DNA of 64,000 bases, taken from positions 1 to 64,000 of the forward strand of contig JALQPE010000398.1 in assembly GCA_030407315.1 (NCBI GenBank). The letters are read 5' to 3'. This DNA is from Asparagopsis taxiformis (Eukaryota > Rhodophyta > Florideophyceae > Bonnemaisoniales > Bonnemaisoniaceae). Positions 1 to 9,663 of this stretch are shown here, piece after piece. The translations under genes and the position numbers were made by a program. The first letter of the stretch is position 1, and each line of letters begins with the position of its first letter. Under the pieces are notes generated by a model, which was not told the origin of the DNA, made no database searches, and saw only the letters and a list, made by a program, of their open reading frames with translations.

Positions 1-653
1 AACACGTTAGTTCTAGATAGCTGGTACGAGCTACGGACACGCTGTCCTTACGAAACGAAACGAGCAGTCCACCCGCTGGTGTTTGACTGTATTGTTAGAA
101 CGGTAGAAGGTAGAGTGGTTAGCGAGTAGACACGAGCGTCACGACGCAACAATCCACGCGAGGATTACGTTAGCAAACGAGGTGGTACGTCACCGGAGGC
201 GCTCTCAACCAAGCCCGGAGGCACTACACGCAATCAGCCTTACGTGCGGCGATGGGTAGGGAGTACGCAGCTCGACGGAGACGAAGCCTCGTTAGGCAAA
301 ACGTAAACGTAAACGTAGAAGTCAGTCGTAGACTAGAGCCGTTGCTCGATCGTTGTCTTGTCCCCTTTCCCTCCCGGCACGATGCCAATACCTATATGGC
401 CACGATGGCATCGCTTTACAGTGTAAACACTGCTTCGTAACGTCCCCGAATGGGAAAGGACCTTGTGGGTCACACGTAGGGACCCGTTGGTCCGTTGGCC
501 GTTGCCAGTACGTTCGTTGCACACGTGTGCCGGTTGCGCGCGCGCATGCGCCAGCAATGTTCGTGCATTGCTGTCGCCGGTCGTGTCCGCCGAAATTCGA
601 ATTCCGCGGAAAACGTAAATATTTGCAATTTCGGAATTGCCACGTATACTACA
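1..653 (-). repeat. 3' LTR (lacks its last ~5 bases at the window edge)
   Basis: Matches 13011-13665 over its whole length with 2 substitutions and 4 one-base indels. In element sense it begins TGTAG (plus-strand CTACA at 649-653). It lies next to a G-rich polypurine tract, as expected for the 3' LTR of a minus-strand element. Confidence 0.93.
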
Positions 654-674
654 CAGCCCCACCCCCACACGTGG
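654..674 (-). other. Polypurine tract next to the 3' LTR
   Basis: The plus strand is CCCCACCCCCAC-like immediately outside the LTR edge, so the element's sense strand has a G-rich purine run ending at the 3' LTR. This is the usual position of the plus-strand priming tract. Confidence 0.7.
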
Positions 675-1453
675 ACGTCCCGGCCACGCGAGGCCCGTCA
701 GGACGCGCCTGAGACACGGGGCCGTGGCGCCTTTTCGGGTACAACTGCGGACGTGGCAGTTGTCCCGAAAAATCTCGTTTAAACGTACGCGGCCCGGTTG
801 GCTGATCGAATCGCCACGGCGCCGGAGCGCGCGCGTGCGCTCCGGCTCTTTCGTAATCATCGCGGCCCGCCCGTTGGCGTCGTACGTCAATGCCTCGCTT
901 AGGCGTCTCCCTGCAACGGATGCAGTGTCCAATTCCACCACGCGGGTGTGCTTCAATTCAGCGCGATACGTGCGCAGGCCGCGGCCTTTTCGTGAATCTG
1001 CCAGCGGGCATTACGACAACGGTCGTCCGAAGGTTATTTAAGCCGCGGCTTAACGTGATAGCGATCGTCGCTCACCCTTCCTCTCACCATCGTCATCCAG
1101 GCCGTTGCCTTTCGTTCTCCCTTACCCTTTTCCCCCGCTGGGTACTATTACCTCCGTTCCTTTCGTTCTCTTGTTCCGTTTCGCCCGCGTGGCTCTCGTC
1201 GTCGTGCTCGTTGCACTGTCGTCTTCGTTGCGTACGAGCTGACCACGATGGTCACTACGCGTAGTACACCGATACCCACACTCCGCGGCCCGCCGGCTCT
1301 GCTGGAGGTGGAGCGAGGAACCCTTCGCAGGGCGCTCCCTCCCTCGTCGGGGCCGGTGCGCCGCCAGCGACGGAAGCGTCCGTCGCGCCCGCCCCATCCG
1401 TTAGGGCGGGTCAAGCCGTTGCTTCGCAGGCCGTCGCCTCTTCGTCTCGCCCG
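675..1453. other. Retroelement interior between 3' LTR and antisense ORF; putative antisense promoter
   Basis: No open reading frame here has convincing protein character. The sequence is GC-rich. On the plus strand a TATA-like TTATTTAA at about 1034-1041 is followed by a CT-rich stretch (about 1075-1200). That layout would suit transcription of the plus-strand ORF at 1454. This is inference from position and composition only. Confidence 0.4.
1034..1041 (+). promoter_or_regulatory. TATA-like box for the antisense ORF
   Basis: TTATTTAA stands out in GC-rich surroundings about 410 bases upstream of the plus-strand start at 1454, with a pyrimidine-rich stretch after it. Confidence 0.3.
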
Positions 1454-3478
1454 ATGGCTCCGTCTCGCCTGGTGGCTTCCGTGGCGCCTGCCGAGGCTGC
1501 TAGGGCCGATGCCCCACGTGATGATGACGCAACGGCGTCCGACTCGGGGAATTCGTCACCCGGCATTCCGGATGCCGCGGCCCCGTCGATGGGTGTAGCC
1601 GCGATGGCAGCGGCCGCTCGTTCGCGTCGTGCTGTGGCGGCGGCCCGCACGGGCGTGCCTCGTCGTGATGGCTCGCCGCGTTCTCCTCGCCAGGATCCCT
1701 CGCCGGAGGGTGGTGACCCCGTTGGGACAGTCGGCACCGCCTCACGTGGCGGTGCGGCGCTAAACGTAGGCGTCCTGACCCACGCGTGGGCTGCGTTGCC
1801 CCGCGTGGGTATCACGGATGACGATCTCGCCACGTTGGCCAGAGATCGTCTGGACGCCCGCGCGGTCGTCGACTATATGCGTTCCGCCGAGGATACGTGG
1901 GGGCGGGCAGCCGGGCGTCGTTTCGCCAACGGGCCACCGGGATCGGAACGTTACCAGATCCCGGCGTCGATACGTTGCGACCGCTCGTGGTTGCGTGACG
2001 TCAACGACGCGATCTACGTCGATCGTATGGACGCCTTCCTGTGGAAGGGGACGCCCGAGGAACCGCCGTTCATCTCGGTGGCGTCCGTATTCGTATGTCC
2101 GCGGACACTTTCCGAAAGGCAACGTGCCGAATGGAAGACTGCTCTTTCGTTGAGCGTCATCTCCAAAAGCGTCGTGTCGTACGACGACCACTTCGCGCTC
2201 CGTCACGTGAACGCGGACGACTACCGCGTGTCGCACGCGTCAGCTCCGTGGGTCGTCCCGAGCGAGCTCTACTTCCCGCCGTTGCCGGAAGTAGTAGAGG
2301 AGTTTCCGTACCCCCGTGGGTCGTCCACGTTGTTACCACGCGTGGTACATTATTTCACCGATGCCGTGAAGGACGCGCCTGCCCCCGTGAAGGAACGTTT
2401 CCTCATGGCCGTGGATATCGAACACGCAGCGATGCTCGCATGCTCGCTGTTCGTGGAACGTCGTGTGTTCGGGCGCGCGTGCCTACTGCCGGAGTCCACG
2501 TTGGACTTCCTGGCCGACTACGAGATGCTTCGTGCAATCCCGGTGGACGGTTCCGACACGTTCGTCTCCGTTACCAGCGCGTTGGCTGAGGCTCGCGGCG
2601 CCCTTGCGTTGGGGCCGGAGTATCGGGTTATACGTCCCGATTACGCAAGCGGCGATAACCAGGAGTTCGTCTCCGTGCGTAGCGATGGGGCTTACGTGCC
2701 GCGGGTCGCTTCCCGTTCCGAACGCCGTCGTGGCAATCGTGCCGGTTATTTCGGCGGCCTCGGGGGCAACGAGCGCCCCCGAGGGACGCGTTCTGGCCGT
2801 CGTGGCCATCAAAACGAAGCGCCGCGTGCGCCGGATCCTCGAGAGATCGTGCCACGCGAGGCTACGGAAGGGGGCAACGTTGCCCACGTCAGTCGTCCGG
2901 ATGTGGCCACGCCGGCCGAGCGCGCGCCACGCTTCGTTAGCCTGGACGACCGCGTCTCCGATGAGGATGCCCGTCGGCTTCTCGGTACGTCGATGGCCGC
3001 TCCGCCTCGTGCGGACGGCTGGGTTATTCGTTCCCTCATCTCGTCCGTGGCTCGCGCAGCCGAAGAGTTCAGGGCCCAGACGTTGGACCTGACTGCCCGC
3101 TTGGCAACGGAACGCGCGATTTCCGAGCGTCTCGCCGCGGCGACTCGTAGTTACGCGCCGCCCGTTGGCGTTCGTAATGAACCTTACGGTTACGCGAGTG
3201 GCGGCGGCTTCGGCGACCCCGTCGGGTATGGTCACGCAGCGGCGTACCTGCCACGCGACCCCGCTTCGGCGCGCCCTTCGGATACGCGCAGTCACGGGAC
3301 TGCGGATCCTTACGCTAGGGATCCCGCGTCGCGTCGCGAGCGAGCCCCCGTGGTCACGCAGACCGTCGATCCGTACGCGCCGGGCTTCGTTCAGCCCAGT
3401 CGCAGCCGCAGCCACGATAGCCGCGGCGAAGGCCCTGGTCCGTATGACCCTGCGGGCAAGCGTTCTCGTCGCTACTAG
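1454..3478 (+). CDS. Large antisense ORF carried by the retrotransposon, unknown function
   Basis: This encodes 674 residues on the strand opposite gag-pol, between pol and the 3' LTR. I do not recognise the family. Residues 1-100 are Ala/Arg/Pro-rich and disordered. Residues about 105-390 look folded, with well-spaced aromatic and hydrophobic residues (for example DAIYVDRMDAFLW and VVPSELYFPPLPEV). After about 430 the protein is Arg/Gly-rich with repeated DPYAR-type motifs, and it ends in a basic, SR-rich tail (SRSRSHDSR, GKRSRRY) that could act in nuclear targeting. Plant Ty3/gypsy elements of the Tat lineage can carry antisense or additional ORFs in this position; an exact homology cannot be judged here. 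The frame is uninterrupted over 2 kb, whereas pol in the same copy is frameshifted. A DNA- or RNA-binding accessory protein is possible but unproven. Confidence 0.7.
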   Translation: MAPSRLVASVAPAEAARADAPRDDDATASDSGNSSPGIPDAAAPSMGVAAMAAAARSRRAVAAARTGVPRRDGSPRSPRQDPSPEGGDPVGTVGTASRGGAALNVGVLTHAWAALPRVGITDDDLATLARDRLDARAVVDYMRSAEDTWGRAAGRRFANGPPGSERYQIPASIRCDRSWLRDVNDAIYVDRMDAFLWKGTPEEPPFISVASVFVCPRTLSERQRAEWKTALSLSVISKSVVSYDDHFALRHVNADDYRVSHASAPWVVPSELYFPPLPEVVEEFPYPRGSSTLLPRVVHYFTDAVKDAPAPVKERFLMAVDIEHAAMLACSLFVERRVFGRACLLPESTLDFLADYEMLRAIPVDGSDTFVSVTSALAEARGALALGPEYRVIRPDYASGDNQEFVSVRSDGAYVPRVASRSERRRGNRAGYFGGLGGNERPRGTRSGRRGHQNEAPRAPDPREIVPREATEGGNVAHVSRPDVATPAERAPRFVSLDDRVSDEDARRLLGTSMAAPPRADGWVIRSLISSVARAAEEFRAQTLDLTARLATERAISERLAAATRSYAPPVGVRNEPYGYASGGGFGDPVGYGHAAAYLPRDPASARPSDTRSHGTADPYARDPASRRERAPVVTQTVDPYAPGFVQPSRSRSHDSRGEGPGPYDPAGKRSRRY

Positions 3479-5973
3479 GTCGTTCCTAGGTTAGTTCGTA
3501 GGCCACGTCGGCTCTAGCATCGTGTTGCTTCGTAAACTTCGTCTTGTTTCTTTGCGTAATCGCATGGCTCCGTTGAGCTTCGTAATTTGCGTTTGGCAGG
3601 TCGTCTGCAGCGGGGGAGGGGTTAGCGTTAAGCCCCTCCCCACAATTTTTTTGTTGTGGCGTCTACCCCGTCGGGTGTCGTAAGGCTTACGTAGCCCGTG
3701 CTTCGAGTTCGCGGCGGCGCGTGCCCGTTGGCAGGTTCGTAACACACGCAATTATTCGGCAAAGCGGCGGCGCGTAGCGGCGGCTTTTCACTGCGAGTGG
3801 TACGTTAACCTCGATCGTAGAGCCCGTTGGCGTGCGTATCATTTAGTAACTAACTCGGAAATCGTTTCCGCCGTCGTTTCTCGTTCGGATAACCCCGTCG
3901 GGTGTCGAATTTCGTTGAGCATTCGAGCTCTTTGGCACGTAGCACGTCGGTGCCAATTTTAATTTGCTCCGATGAGCTGGCGGAAAATTCGTCGAACGTC
4001 AGACCGACTCGCGCGTGAGTCGGTTTGACGTTCTACGCCGTGGCGTGTACGCAGCAATTCGTCGCAGTACGTTGCGGTTCCGTTGACGACGTGGTTGCCG
4101 GCGGGCTTGGCTTTTCGTATAGCCGTTGACGTCATTAGCGCCGTCGCGCTTCACGTTCCCGCGGCTTCACGTTGGCCAGTGGCGTTATCATTTTGTAACT
4201 ATCTCGGAATTCGTTTCCGCCGTCGTTCCTCGTGCGGATAACCCCGTCGGGTGTCGAATTCCGTTGAGCATTCGAGCTCTCTGGCACGTAGCACGTCGGT
4301 GCCAATTTTAATTTGCTCCGATGAGCTGGACGGAAAATTCGCTAAGCGTCAGGCCGACTCGCGCGTGAGTTGGCTTGACGTTTCACGCCGTTGCGTGTAC
4401 GCGGCAGTGCGTCGTGGTGCGTCGCGGTTCCGTTGACAACGTCTTTGCCGGCGGGCTTGGCTTTTCGTATAGCCGTTAACACCGTTAGCGCCGTCGCGCT
4501 TCACGTTCCCGCGGCTTCACGTTAGCCGGTGGCGCAATCGTTGCGCTAGTCCGCTTCGCGTGGTGGCGTCGTTCGCCGCGGCGTCCGAGGAGCGTTTCGT
4601 TAGCTCATCCGTTATGTGGTGCGACGTGCACCTGGGCATACGTAATGCTCGCCCTCTACGCCGTTGCGTAATTTCGTTTATTCGACTTGCGAACCCGACG
4701 GGGACGCGATTGACGAAGTCGTTTGGCACGCCCGCGGGCGTTTGGGGCTGTTACGTGAGCCAGTTTTCCGTCGGCTCGTTGCCTTCAGCTGTGCCGTTTA
4801 CGTTGGCTACCAGCTTGTACGCCGTCGCGTATTCGTATTTCGTTTCGCGGGGTCGACCCGTTGAGGTACGTCGTTATCGTTACGACGTCCGCGTACGCGC
4901 TCGTATCCTGGCCGACGTGGCCGGTGGCGCGTGCGCCTTCGAATGCGTACGAGGTTGCAGCTTCGTTAGCTTTTCGGTTTGACGCGGACGTGCGCGTCTT
5001 CGTCTTCGTGACCGTACGTGGTCAACCCCTTTCGGGTTTGCTCGTGCGTTTCGACTAGCCGGCGGGCTTTTCGCTTTCGCGCGTCATTCGTTATGCCCGC
5101 GTGGCAGGACACCGTTGTGTCGTTCCGTGGTTGCCGTACGTGGCTACCGTGTTCGGCGTCGTGCCTCACGATGGCGATACGGTTCGCCGTCCGTTGTCGC
5201 GGCCTCGTTGGCTCGTCGTTCGCACGCTTTACTCGCGCGCTTCGTGCGCTGAGACCCGTTGGTCTAATTCGTCGGCTAACGTATAGCTTCGTTCCGCTTC
5301 GTGCGGGAAGTTTCGTAATGAGGCCGTTGCCATCTTCGTTGGGGACGCGTCCGTCCTACGTCGTTTCTCCGCCTTCCGGCGTCACGTTGCCGTTAGCTCG
5401 CGAGCTGTTTGGCGTTGACCTCGTTGGTCGATGCGACTCGTTGTCAGCGGCTGTCCACGGGGACGTACGATGGCTCACGTGACATGCCAAAATTACGAAA
5501 TTTTCGGGGCACGCGTGTCCCGAGATTTGGCCGGATTAGCGCACTGTAATCGGCCCGATTTTTCGTACCGTGCGTCCATGGCCCGCTGGCCCAAGTATAA
5601 TTTTTCGCGCGAAAAATCTGACGTGTTGTCCGTCCGTGGCCCGTGGTGTCGTCACCTTTGCCCGTGGGACGGTCAACACTGTCGAGCCAGTCGTGGCTCT
5701 TCACATCGTGTGAATCGTCCGCGCGTGGACTCGTCGTCCAATCTTTCGTTGGCGCTCGTGCCTCCACCAACGTATGGTGTCGAAAACGAAAAGAGCGACG
5801 GCTCTAGCACGCATCGCGCCCCCCCAACGCAAGGGTGGACGTCCCGGCCACTCGTTGTGCCTTCGCTTCTCGTTCGTGCGGCTCGTCGCCTTCGTTTGTT
5901 GCATCGTGCAACGTCGCGCACGCGTGCGCTTAACCCGACGCTCGTGTGCGTTTTCGGGGGCCGTCGTGGCCTT
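3479..5973. other. Noncoding interior of the retrotransposon between antisense ORF and pol
   Basis: About 2.5 kb with no supported gene. It contains a diverged tandem duplication (3841-4535). The remainder is GC-rich sequence rich in CGTA/CGTT words, with only short incidental frames. Confidence 0.6.
3841..4535. repeat. Tandem duplication, two units of ~349 bases
   Basis: The block beginning CTCGGAA near 3854 recurs near 4203. Both units share the stretches around GATAACCCCGTCGGGTGTCG, GCATTCGAGCTCT and GCCAATTTTAATTTGCTCCG, with scattered substitutions. The period is about 349 bases. It may be an untranslated-region repeat like those seen in long gypsy elements. Confidence 0.8.
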
Positions 5974-6735
5974 TCACGTTGTTGCTCGTCGCACGCGTGC
6001 GAAGTATCGAGAGACGCTCTCTTCAGATACGTTCCGGCGGGGCTCCCACGTAGGGTTACGATACCCGACCCACTTCACGAGGAAGTCTAACGTTCCGTCC
6101 TCGTTCACGCGGTGGTTGAGTAGGTCGTCTACTACATACGCCGGACCGTCGCGGTTCTTGTCGAGGTCTGCCTCGGTGGCATCGTATGGCTCCGGCGGGG
6201 GCGCGTTCGCCGGCGTTGGCGCGTACGCAACGCGGTCCGAGTTGACACGTTCAACTACGTCTCCTCGTTGGATGACGAACGTTCGTACGTCGTTACGTAG
6301 TACGCGGAACGGTCCCAACGCGTGGTTGCCGAGCTTCGTGCCCTTCGTGGTCCCGTCCGTCGGGTCGATGAATACGTATTCTCCCGCGCGGATGTTTCGA
6401 TTCGAGACACGGACTCGTTTGTCGAAATTTCGTTTATAACGTGCCTGCGCGGCCTTCAGCGTTCGATACGCGTTATCCATCGTTGTGGCGAGCTCACGAA
6501 CGTAAGTGGCTCGCCCTCCCCCGTCGGGTAGTTCGCGGTTCGTTACCGACGTGTGTAGCGCCAACGGTGGCGGTGGATTCGTGAGAATCAAATCGAAGGG
6601 CGTCGTGCCCGTGCTCGAATGCACATGCGTGTTGTACGCAAACGTTAACGCCGATGCGTATCGATCCCAGTCGTTCTGGTTTTCGTTCACGTAATTGCGC
6701 AGCATCGCCAGGATCGTCCTGTTGTAGCGCTCCAC
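5974..6735 (-). CDS. pol: Pol, integrase C-terminal part and chromodomain (separate frame)
   Basis: Begins MERYNRTILAMLRNYV, the integrase region containing the catalytic glutamate. The GPF/Y-like module (HALGPFRVL) follows, then a chromodomain near the C-terminus (VDDLLNHRVNEDGTLDFLVK, WVGYRNPTWEP). The chromodomain would steer integration to modified histones, which defines the chromovirus branch. The frame differs from the upstream integrase frame by one base, with the change near 6811-6815 in the coding path. It ends at a normal stop at 5974. Confidence 0.85.
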   Translation of the reverse strand: MERYNRTILAMLRNYVNENQNDWDRYASALTFAYNTHVHSSTGTTPFDLILTNPPPPLALHTSVTNRELPDGGGRATYVRELATTMDNAYRTLKAAQARYKRNFDKRVRVSNRNIRAGEYVFIDPTDGTTKGTKLGNHALGPFRVLRNDVRTFVIQRGDVVERVNSDRVAYAPTPANAPPPEPYDATEADLDKNRDGPAYVVDDLLNHRVNEDGTLDFLVKWVGYRNPTWEPRRNVSEESVSRYFARVRRATT

Positions 6736-8809
6736 CTGCCCGTTCGTTTGGGGGTGGTACGTCGACGTAAAGACGTTCGTTACGCCAATCTCGTTGCAAA
6801 CGCGCTGGAAGAAACTTAGCAGCGAACTGCTTTCCGTTGTCGCTTATGAGCGTCCGTGGGGGTCCATACGAGAAGACCCACGCGTTGACGAACGCGCTCG
6901 CCACGTTGGCGGAATCGATATTTCGTAGAGGTACGACTCTAGTCAGCTTCGTGAAGCGGTCCGTTATCACGAGAATAAATCGGTTACCACGCGTGGTCTT
7001 CGTAAGCGGACCTAGTATGTCGATACATAGGTCTCGCAACGGCTCCGTAGCCGGAAATAAACGTAACGGGTTCGTCCGTTTGCGAAGCTTCACGCGGTTC
7101 TTCGCACATCCAACGCAGTTTCGTACCGTTGCGTGGATGTCGGCGGCCATCGCGGGCCAGTAGTACGTCCTCCGTAGGGTATAGTACATACGCGTTTGCC
7201 CGGGATGTCCAGCGAGGACGTGGTGGTGCGTTAACTCCAGCAGCCGCGGCCGTAACGAAGCCGGCACAACGATTTGTGTACGTTCCTCGTCGTGAGGGTT
7301 CCGGCGTCGGAGTAGGCCATCGTGGCCTTCGAAGAATGCAGCGTCCTGCGTCTCGGACTGTCGTGTCAGTATCGTTTGACAGAACGCGTCCTCGCGTTGA
7401 GCTTCGATAAGCTCGTCCCTCGTAATGGGAAGCTGAACGTCAGCTGGTGGCACGCGTGCCGAATCGTCTTCAGCAGCGCGCTGTTCGTCGAGGAAATCCG
7501 GTTCCTCGTCAAGAACGTCATCGAGCGACGCGTCGCGGTTGAACTCGAGGCCATCGTGGCCAGCCGTCGTGGCTGATGTTCGTTCATCACGAGTCTCGTT
7601 CGACGGGTCGTCGTGACCCCTGGCATTCGTTGCCTTTTTACGTACGGACGTCGTTCGTCCTTGCCCATTTCGTGTGGGTTGTCGCCGACTGCGAGTCGTC
7701 ACGAGGACCGCGTCCCCGTACGATGGTACGTCATCGTCGACGGGTCGACCGTCGTCATACGTAGATATCACACGTGATAAAGCGTCAGGTACCTGGTGCA
7801 CGCGCCCAGGCCTGTACGTAACTTCGAAATCGAATTCGGCAACGCGTAGCCTCCATCGTAGTAGTCGTCCGGACGCGTCCGTCAACGTCATCAGCCAACG
7901 TAAGGCTTCGTGGTCCGTACGTACGGTAAATCGTTGACCCTCTACGTAGGGTCGGAGCGACGTTATCGCCCAAACGACGGAGTAGCACTCGCGCTCGGTC
8001 GCCGAGTAACCACGTTCGGTTTCGTTAAGGGTCTTCGACCAGTACCCAATCGGCACCCATTCGTTGGGCTTATCTTCGTTTTGCTGCTGGAGCAACGTAG
8101 CTCCCAGCTGATACGCCGACGCGTCGGTATCGATCATGAACGGACGTCCCGCCTTCGGAAGGTGCAATACTGGTGGCGACACCAGTATTGTCTTCAACGT
8201 TTCGAACGCATTCGTTTGCGCGTCCGTTGGGTTCGTCCAATCGGGGGAAGCGTCCTTCTTCAACATCGTGTTGAGTGGCCGAGCGATCTCGGCATACGCC
8301 TTTACGAAACGGCGGTAAACGTTGGCCGCGCCCAAAAACGATCGACATTGCGTCTTGTCCCGCGGGAACGTAGCCGTACGAAAGGCTTCCTTGTTCCGTG
8401 CTGCGACGTGCAGCTTCCCTGGGGTAATCACGTGCCCCAGGTAGTCAACTCGTGGTTGAAAGAACGAGCACTTCGTGAGCTTTAACGTTACTCCCGCTGC
8501 GCGTAGCAGGGAAAGCACCTGGTCAACGTGACCCAGGTGAGACTCGAGGTCTTTCGAAAAGACGATTACGTCGTCTAAGTAGACAAGGCACGATTGCCAA
8601 CGTACTCCGGAGAGGATGATGTCCAACGTCCGCTGAAACGTAGCGGGGGCATTTCGTAGCCCGAATGGCATTCGCACGTAGCGATACGTTCCCATGAAAG
8701 ACGTAAACGTTGTCTTATCACGGTCCTCGGCGGAGACGGGCACTTGCCAGTAACCGGCGTTACAATCGAGTGTCGTGAAGATGGCGGCGTCGCCAACGAA
8801 TCGAGGCAA
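6494..8809 (-). CDS. pol: Pol, reverse transcriptase palm, RNase H and integrase core
   Basis: A 771-codon frame. The RT active site YLDDV lies near nucleotide 8580, preceded by MPFGLRNAPATFQ. RNase H follows (DTDASAYQLGATL, ATERE, RTDHEALRWL, VPDALSR). The integrase zinc module (HHHVLAGHPGQ then NCVGCAKN, HHCC type) comes next, then the first two integrase acidic residues (ITDRFTKLT and ISDNGKQF). Past about 6812 this frame stops matching integrase, and the enzyme continues in the adjacent frame that begins at 6735. At its upstream end the RT domain continues in another frame, with the change near 8790. The true polyprotein therefore crosses both breaks. Confidence 0.9.
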   Translation of the reverse strand: MPRFVGDAAIFTTLDCNAGYWQVPVSAEDRDKTTFTSFMGTYRYVRMPFGLRNAPATFQRTLDIILSGVRWQSCLVYLDDVIVFSKDLESHLGHVDQVLSLLRAAGVTLKLTKCSFFQPRVDYLGHVITPGKLHVAARNKEAFRTATFPRDKTQCRSFLGAANVYRRFVKAYAEIARPLNTMLKKDASPDWTNPTDAQTNAFETLKTILVSPPVLHLPKAGRPFMIDTDASAYQLGATLLQQQNEDKPNEWVPIGYWSKTLNETERGYSATERECYSVVWAITSLRPYVEGQRFTVRTDHEALRWLMTLTDASGRLLRWRLRVAEFDFEVTYRPGRVHQVPDALSRVISTYDDGRPVDDDVPSYGDAVLVTTRSRRQPTRNGQGRTTSVRKKATNARGHDDPSNETRDERTSATTAGHDGLEFNRDASLDDVLDEEPDFLDEQRAAEDDSARVPPADVQLPITRDELIEAQREDAFCQTILTRQSETQDAAFFEGHDGLLRRRNPHDEERTQIVVPASLRPRLLELTHHHVLAGHPGQTRMYYTLRRTYYWPAMAADIHATVRNCVGCAKNRVKLRKRTNPLRLFPATEPLRDLCIDILGPLTKTTRGNRFILVITDRFTKLTRVVPLRNIDSANVASAFVNAWVFSYGPPRTLISDNGKQFAAKFLPARLQRDWRNERLYVDVPPPNERAGGALQQDDPGDAAQLRERKPERLGSIRIGVNVCVQHACAFEHGHDALRFDSHESTATVGATHVGNEPRTTRRGRASHLRS

Positions 8810-9663
8810 TCTTCCATACGAGGAAGCGGGTACGAATCAGCGATCGTTTTCGCGTTCAAACGCCTGTAGTCGACACAGAAACGTAAGGATCCGTCCTTCT
8901 TCGGCACCAACACGATTGGTGACGCCCATTCGCTGGACGCGGGTTCGATAACCCCTTCGTTGAGCATCTTCGTGATCTGCTCCTCGGCTATCGTACGTAG
9001 AGCCGGACCCTGACGATAGGGCATTGAACGTATGGGCCGCGTGCCCGGTTCGAGTTCGATTCGATGCTCCGTAGCATTGATTTCGCCGAGGCGTCCGCTC
9101 GTCCACATTGACGAATGTGTAGCTAGCATCTCGTTGATGCGCTTTCGTAAATCCTCGTCGTCGAGGTGCGACAAATCGATTGTCGACTGCCAATCCGTGG
9201 CGGGGTCGTTCCCCTTTTCGTTGACCAACGGGTCTGGCGTTTCGTCGCCCAACCCGTTCGTATTCGTCCGCGTCGTCGCGTCGACTAGCGGTAGGTTCAA
9301 AACCTTCGCGAGGGCTTCGCCGCCCTCACGCTTGAGTGGGACGATTCCCAACGGGGAGCGTACCGCGTACGCAATCGTCGCGCCTTTCGGCAATTCGCGG
9401 TCCTTCTTCGTGAAGTTCGACACGATAATAGAGAACGTCTCTCTCGGTCCTACGTCGACCACTCCGTTGGCTGTGCGCAGCCCATGCCGGAATTGCACCG
9501 ACGCTTTCGGTTCGAGGAACACGAGTCCGGTCGCATCCGTCGTCACGTTGACGGTCCGTTGCGACATCGCCGGTACACGCGTGTACTTCGTCAGGCGAAC
9601 CGAAAACGTTCGGCTCGGCCGATTCGAGGCCGCGTTACGCTCGCGGCGTTTCGGGTGTTCCAC
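8575..9663 (-). CDS. pol: Pol, linker and N-terminal reverse transcriptase (separate frame)
   Basis: Contains the RT fingers region (NEGVIEPASSEWASPIVLV, KKDGSLRFCVDYRRLNAKT, SYPLPRMEDCLDSL). Matching then shifts to the frame starting at 8809. The upstream half (about residues 30-200) looks like the protease-RT linker of gypsy elements. The last 70 codons downstream of the break read nonsense. The start is arbitrary, because the polyprotein probably enters from the protease frame near 9750. Confidence 0.85.
   Translation of the reverse strand: MEHPKRRERNAASNRPSRTFSVRLTKYTRVPAMSQRTVNVTTDATGLVFLEPKASVQFRHGLRTANGVVDVGPRETFSIIVSNFTKKDRELPKGATIAYAVRSPLGIVPLKREGGEALAKVLNLPLVDATTRTNTNGLGDETPDPLVNEKGNDPATDWQSTIDLSHLDDEDLRKRINEMLATHSSMWTSGRLGEINATEHRIELEPGTRPIRSMPYRQGPALRTIAEEQITKMLNEGVIEPASSEWASPIVLVPKKDGSLRFCVDYRRLNAKTIADSYPLPRMEDCLDSLATPPSSRHSIVTPVTGKCPSPPRTVIRQRLRLSWERIATCECHSGYEMPPLRFSGRWTSSSPEYVGNRALST

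Noticed and set aside
4560..4982. 140-codon plus-strand frame in the retrotransposon spacer
   Set aside because: The GC-rich sequence gives long chance frames in all phases; no domain and no conserved start context.
6790..8810. Pol frame changes considered as programmed ribosomal frameshifts
   Set aside because: They fall inside the RT and integrase domains rather than at gag/pro/pol junctions, and no slippery heptamer with a following structure is evident.
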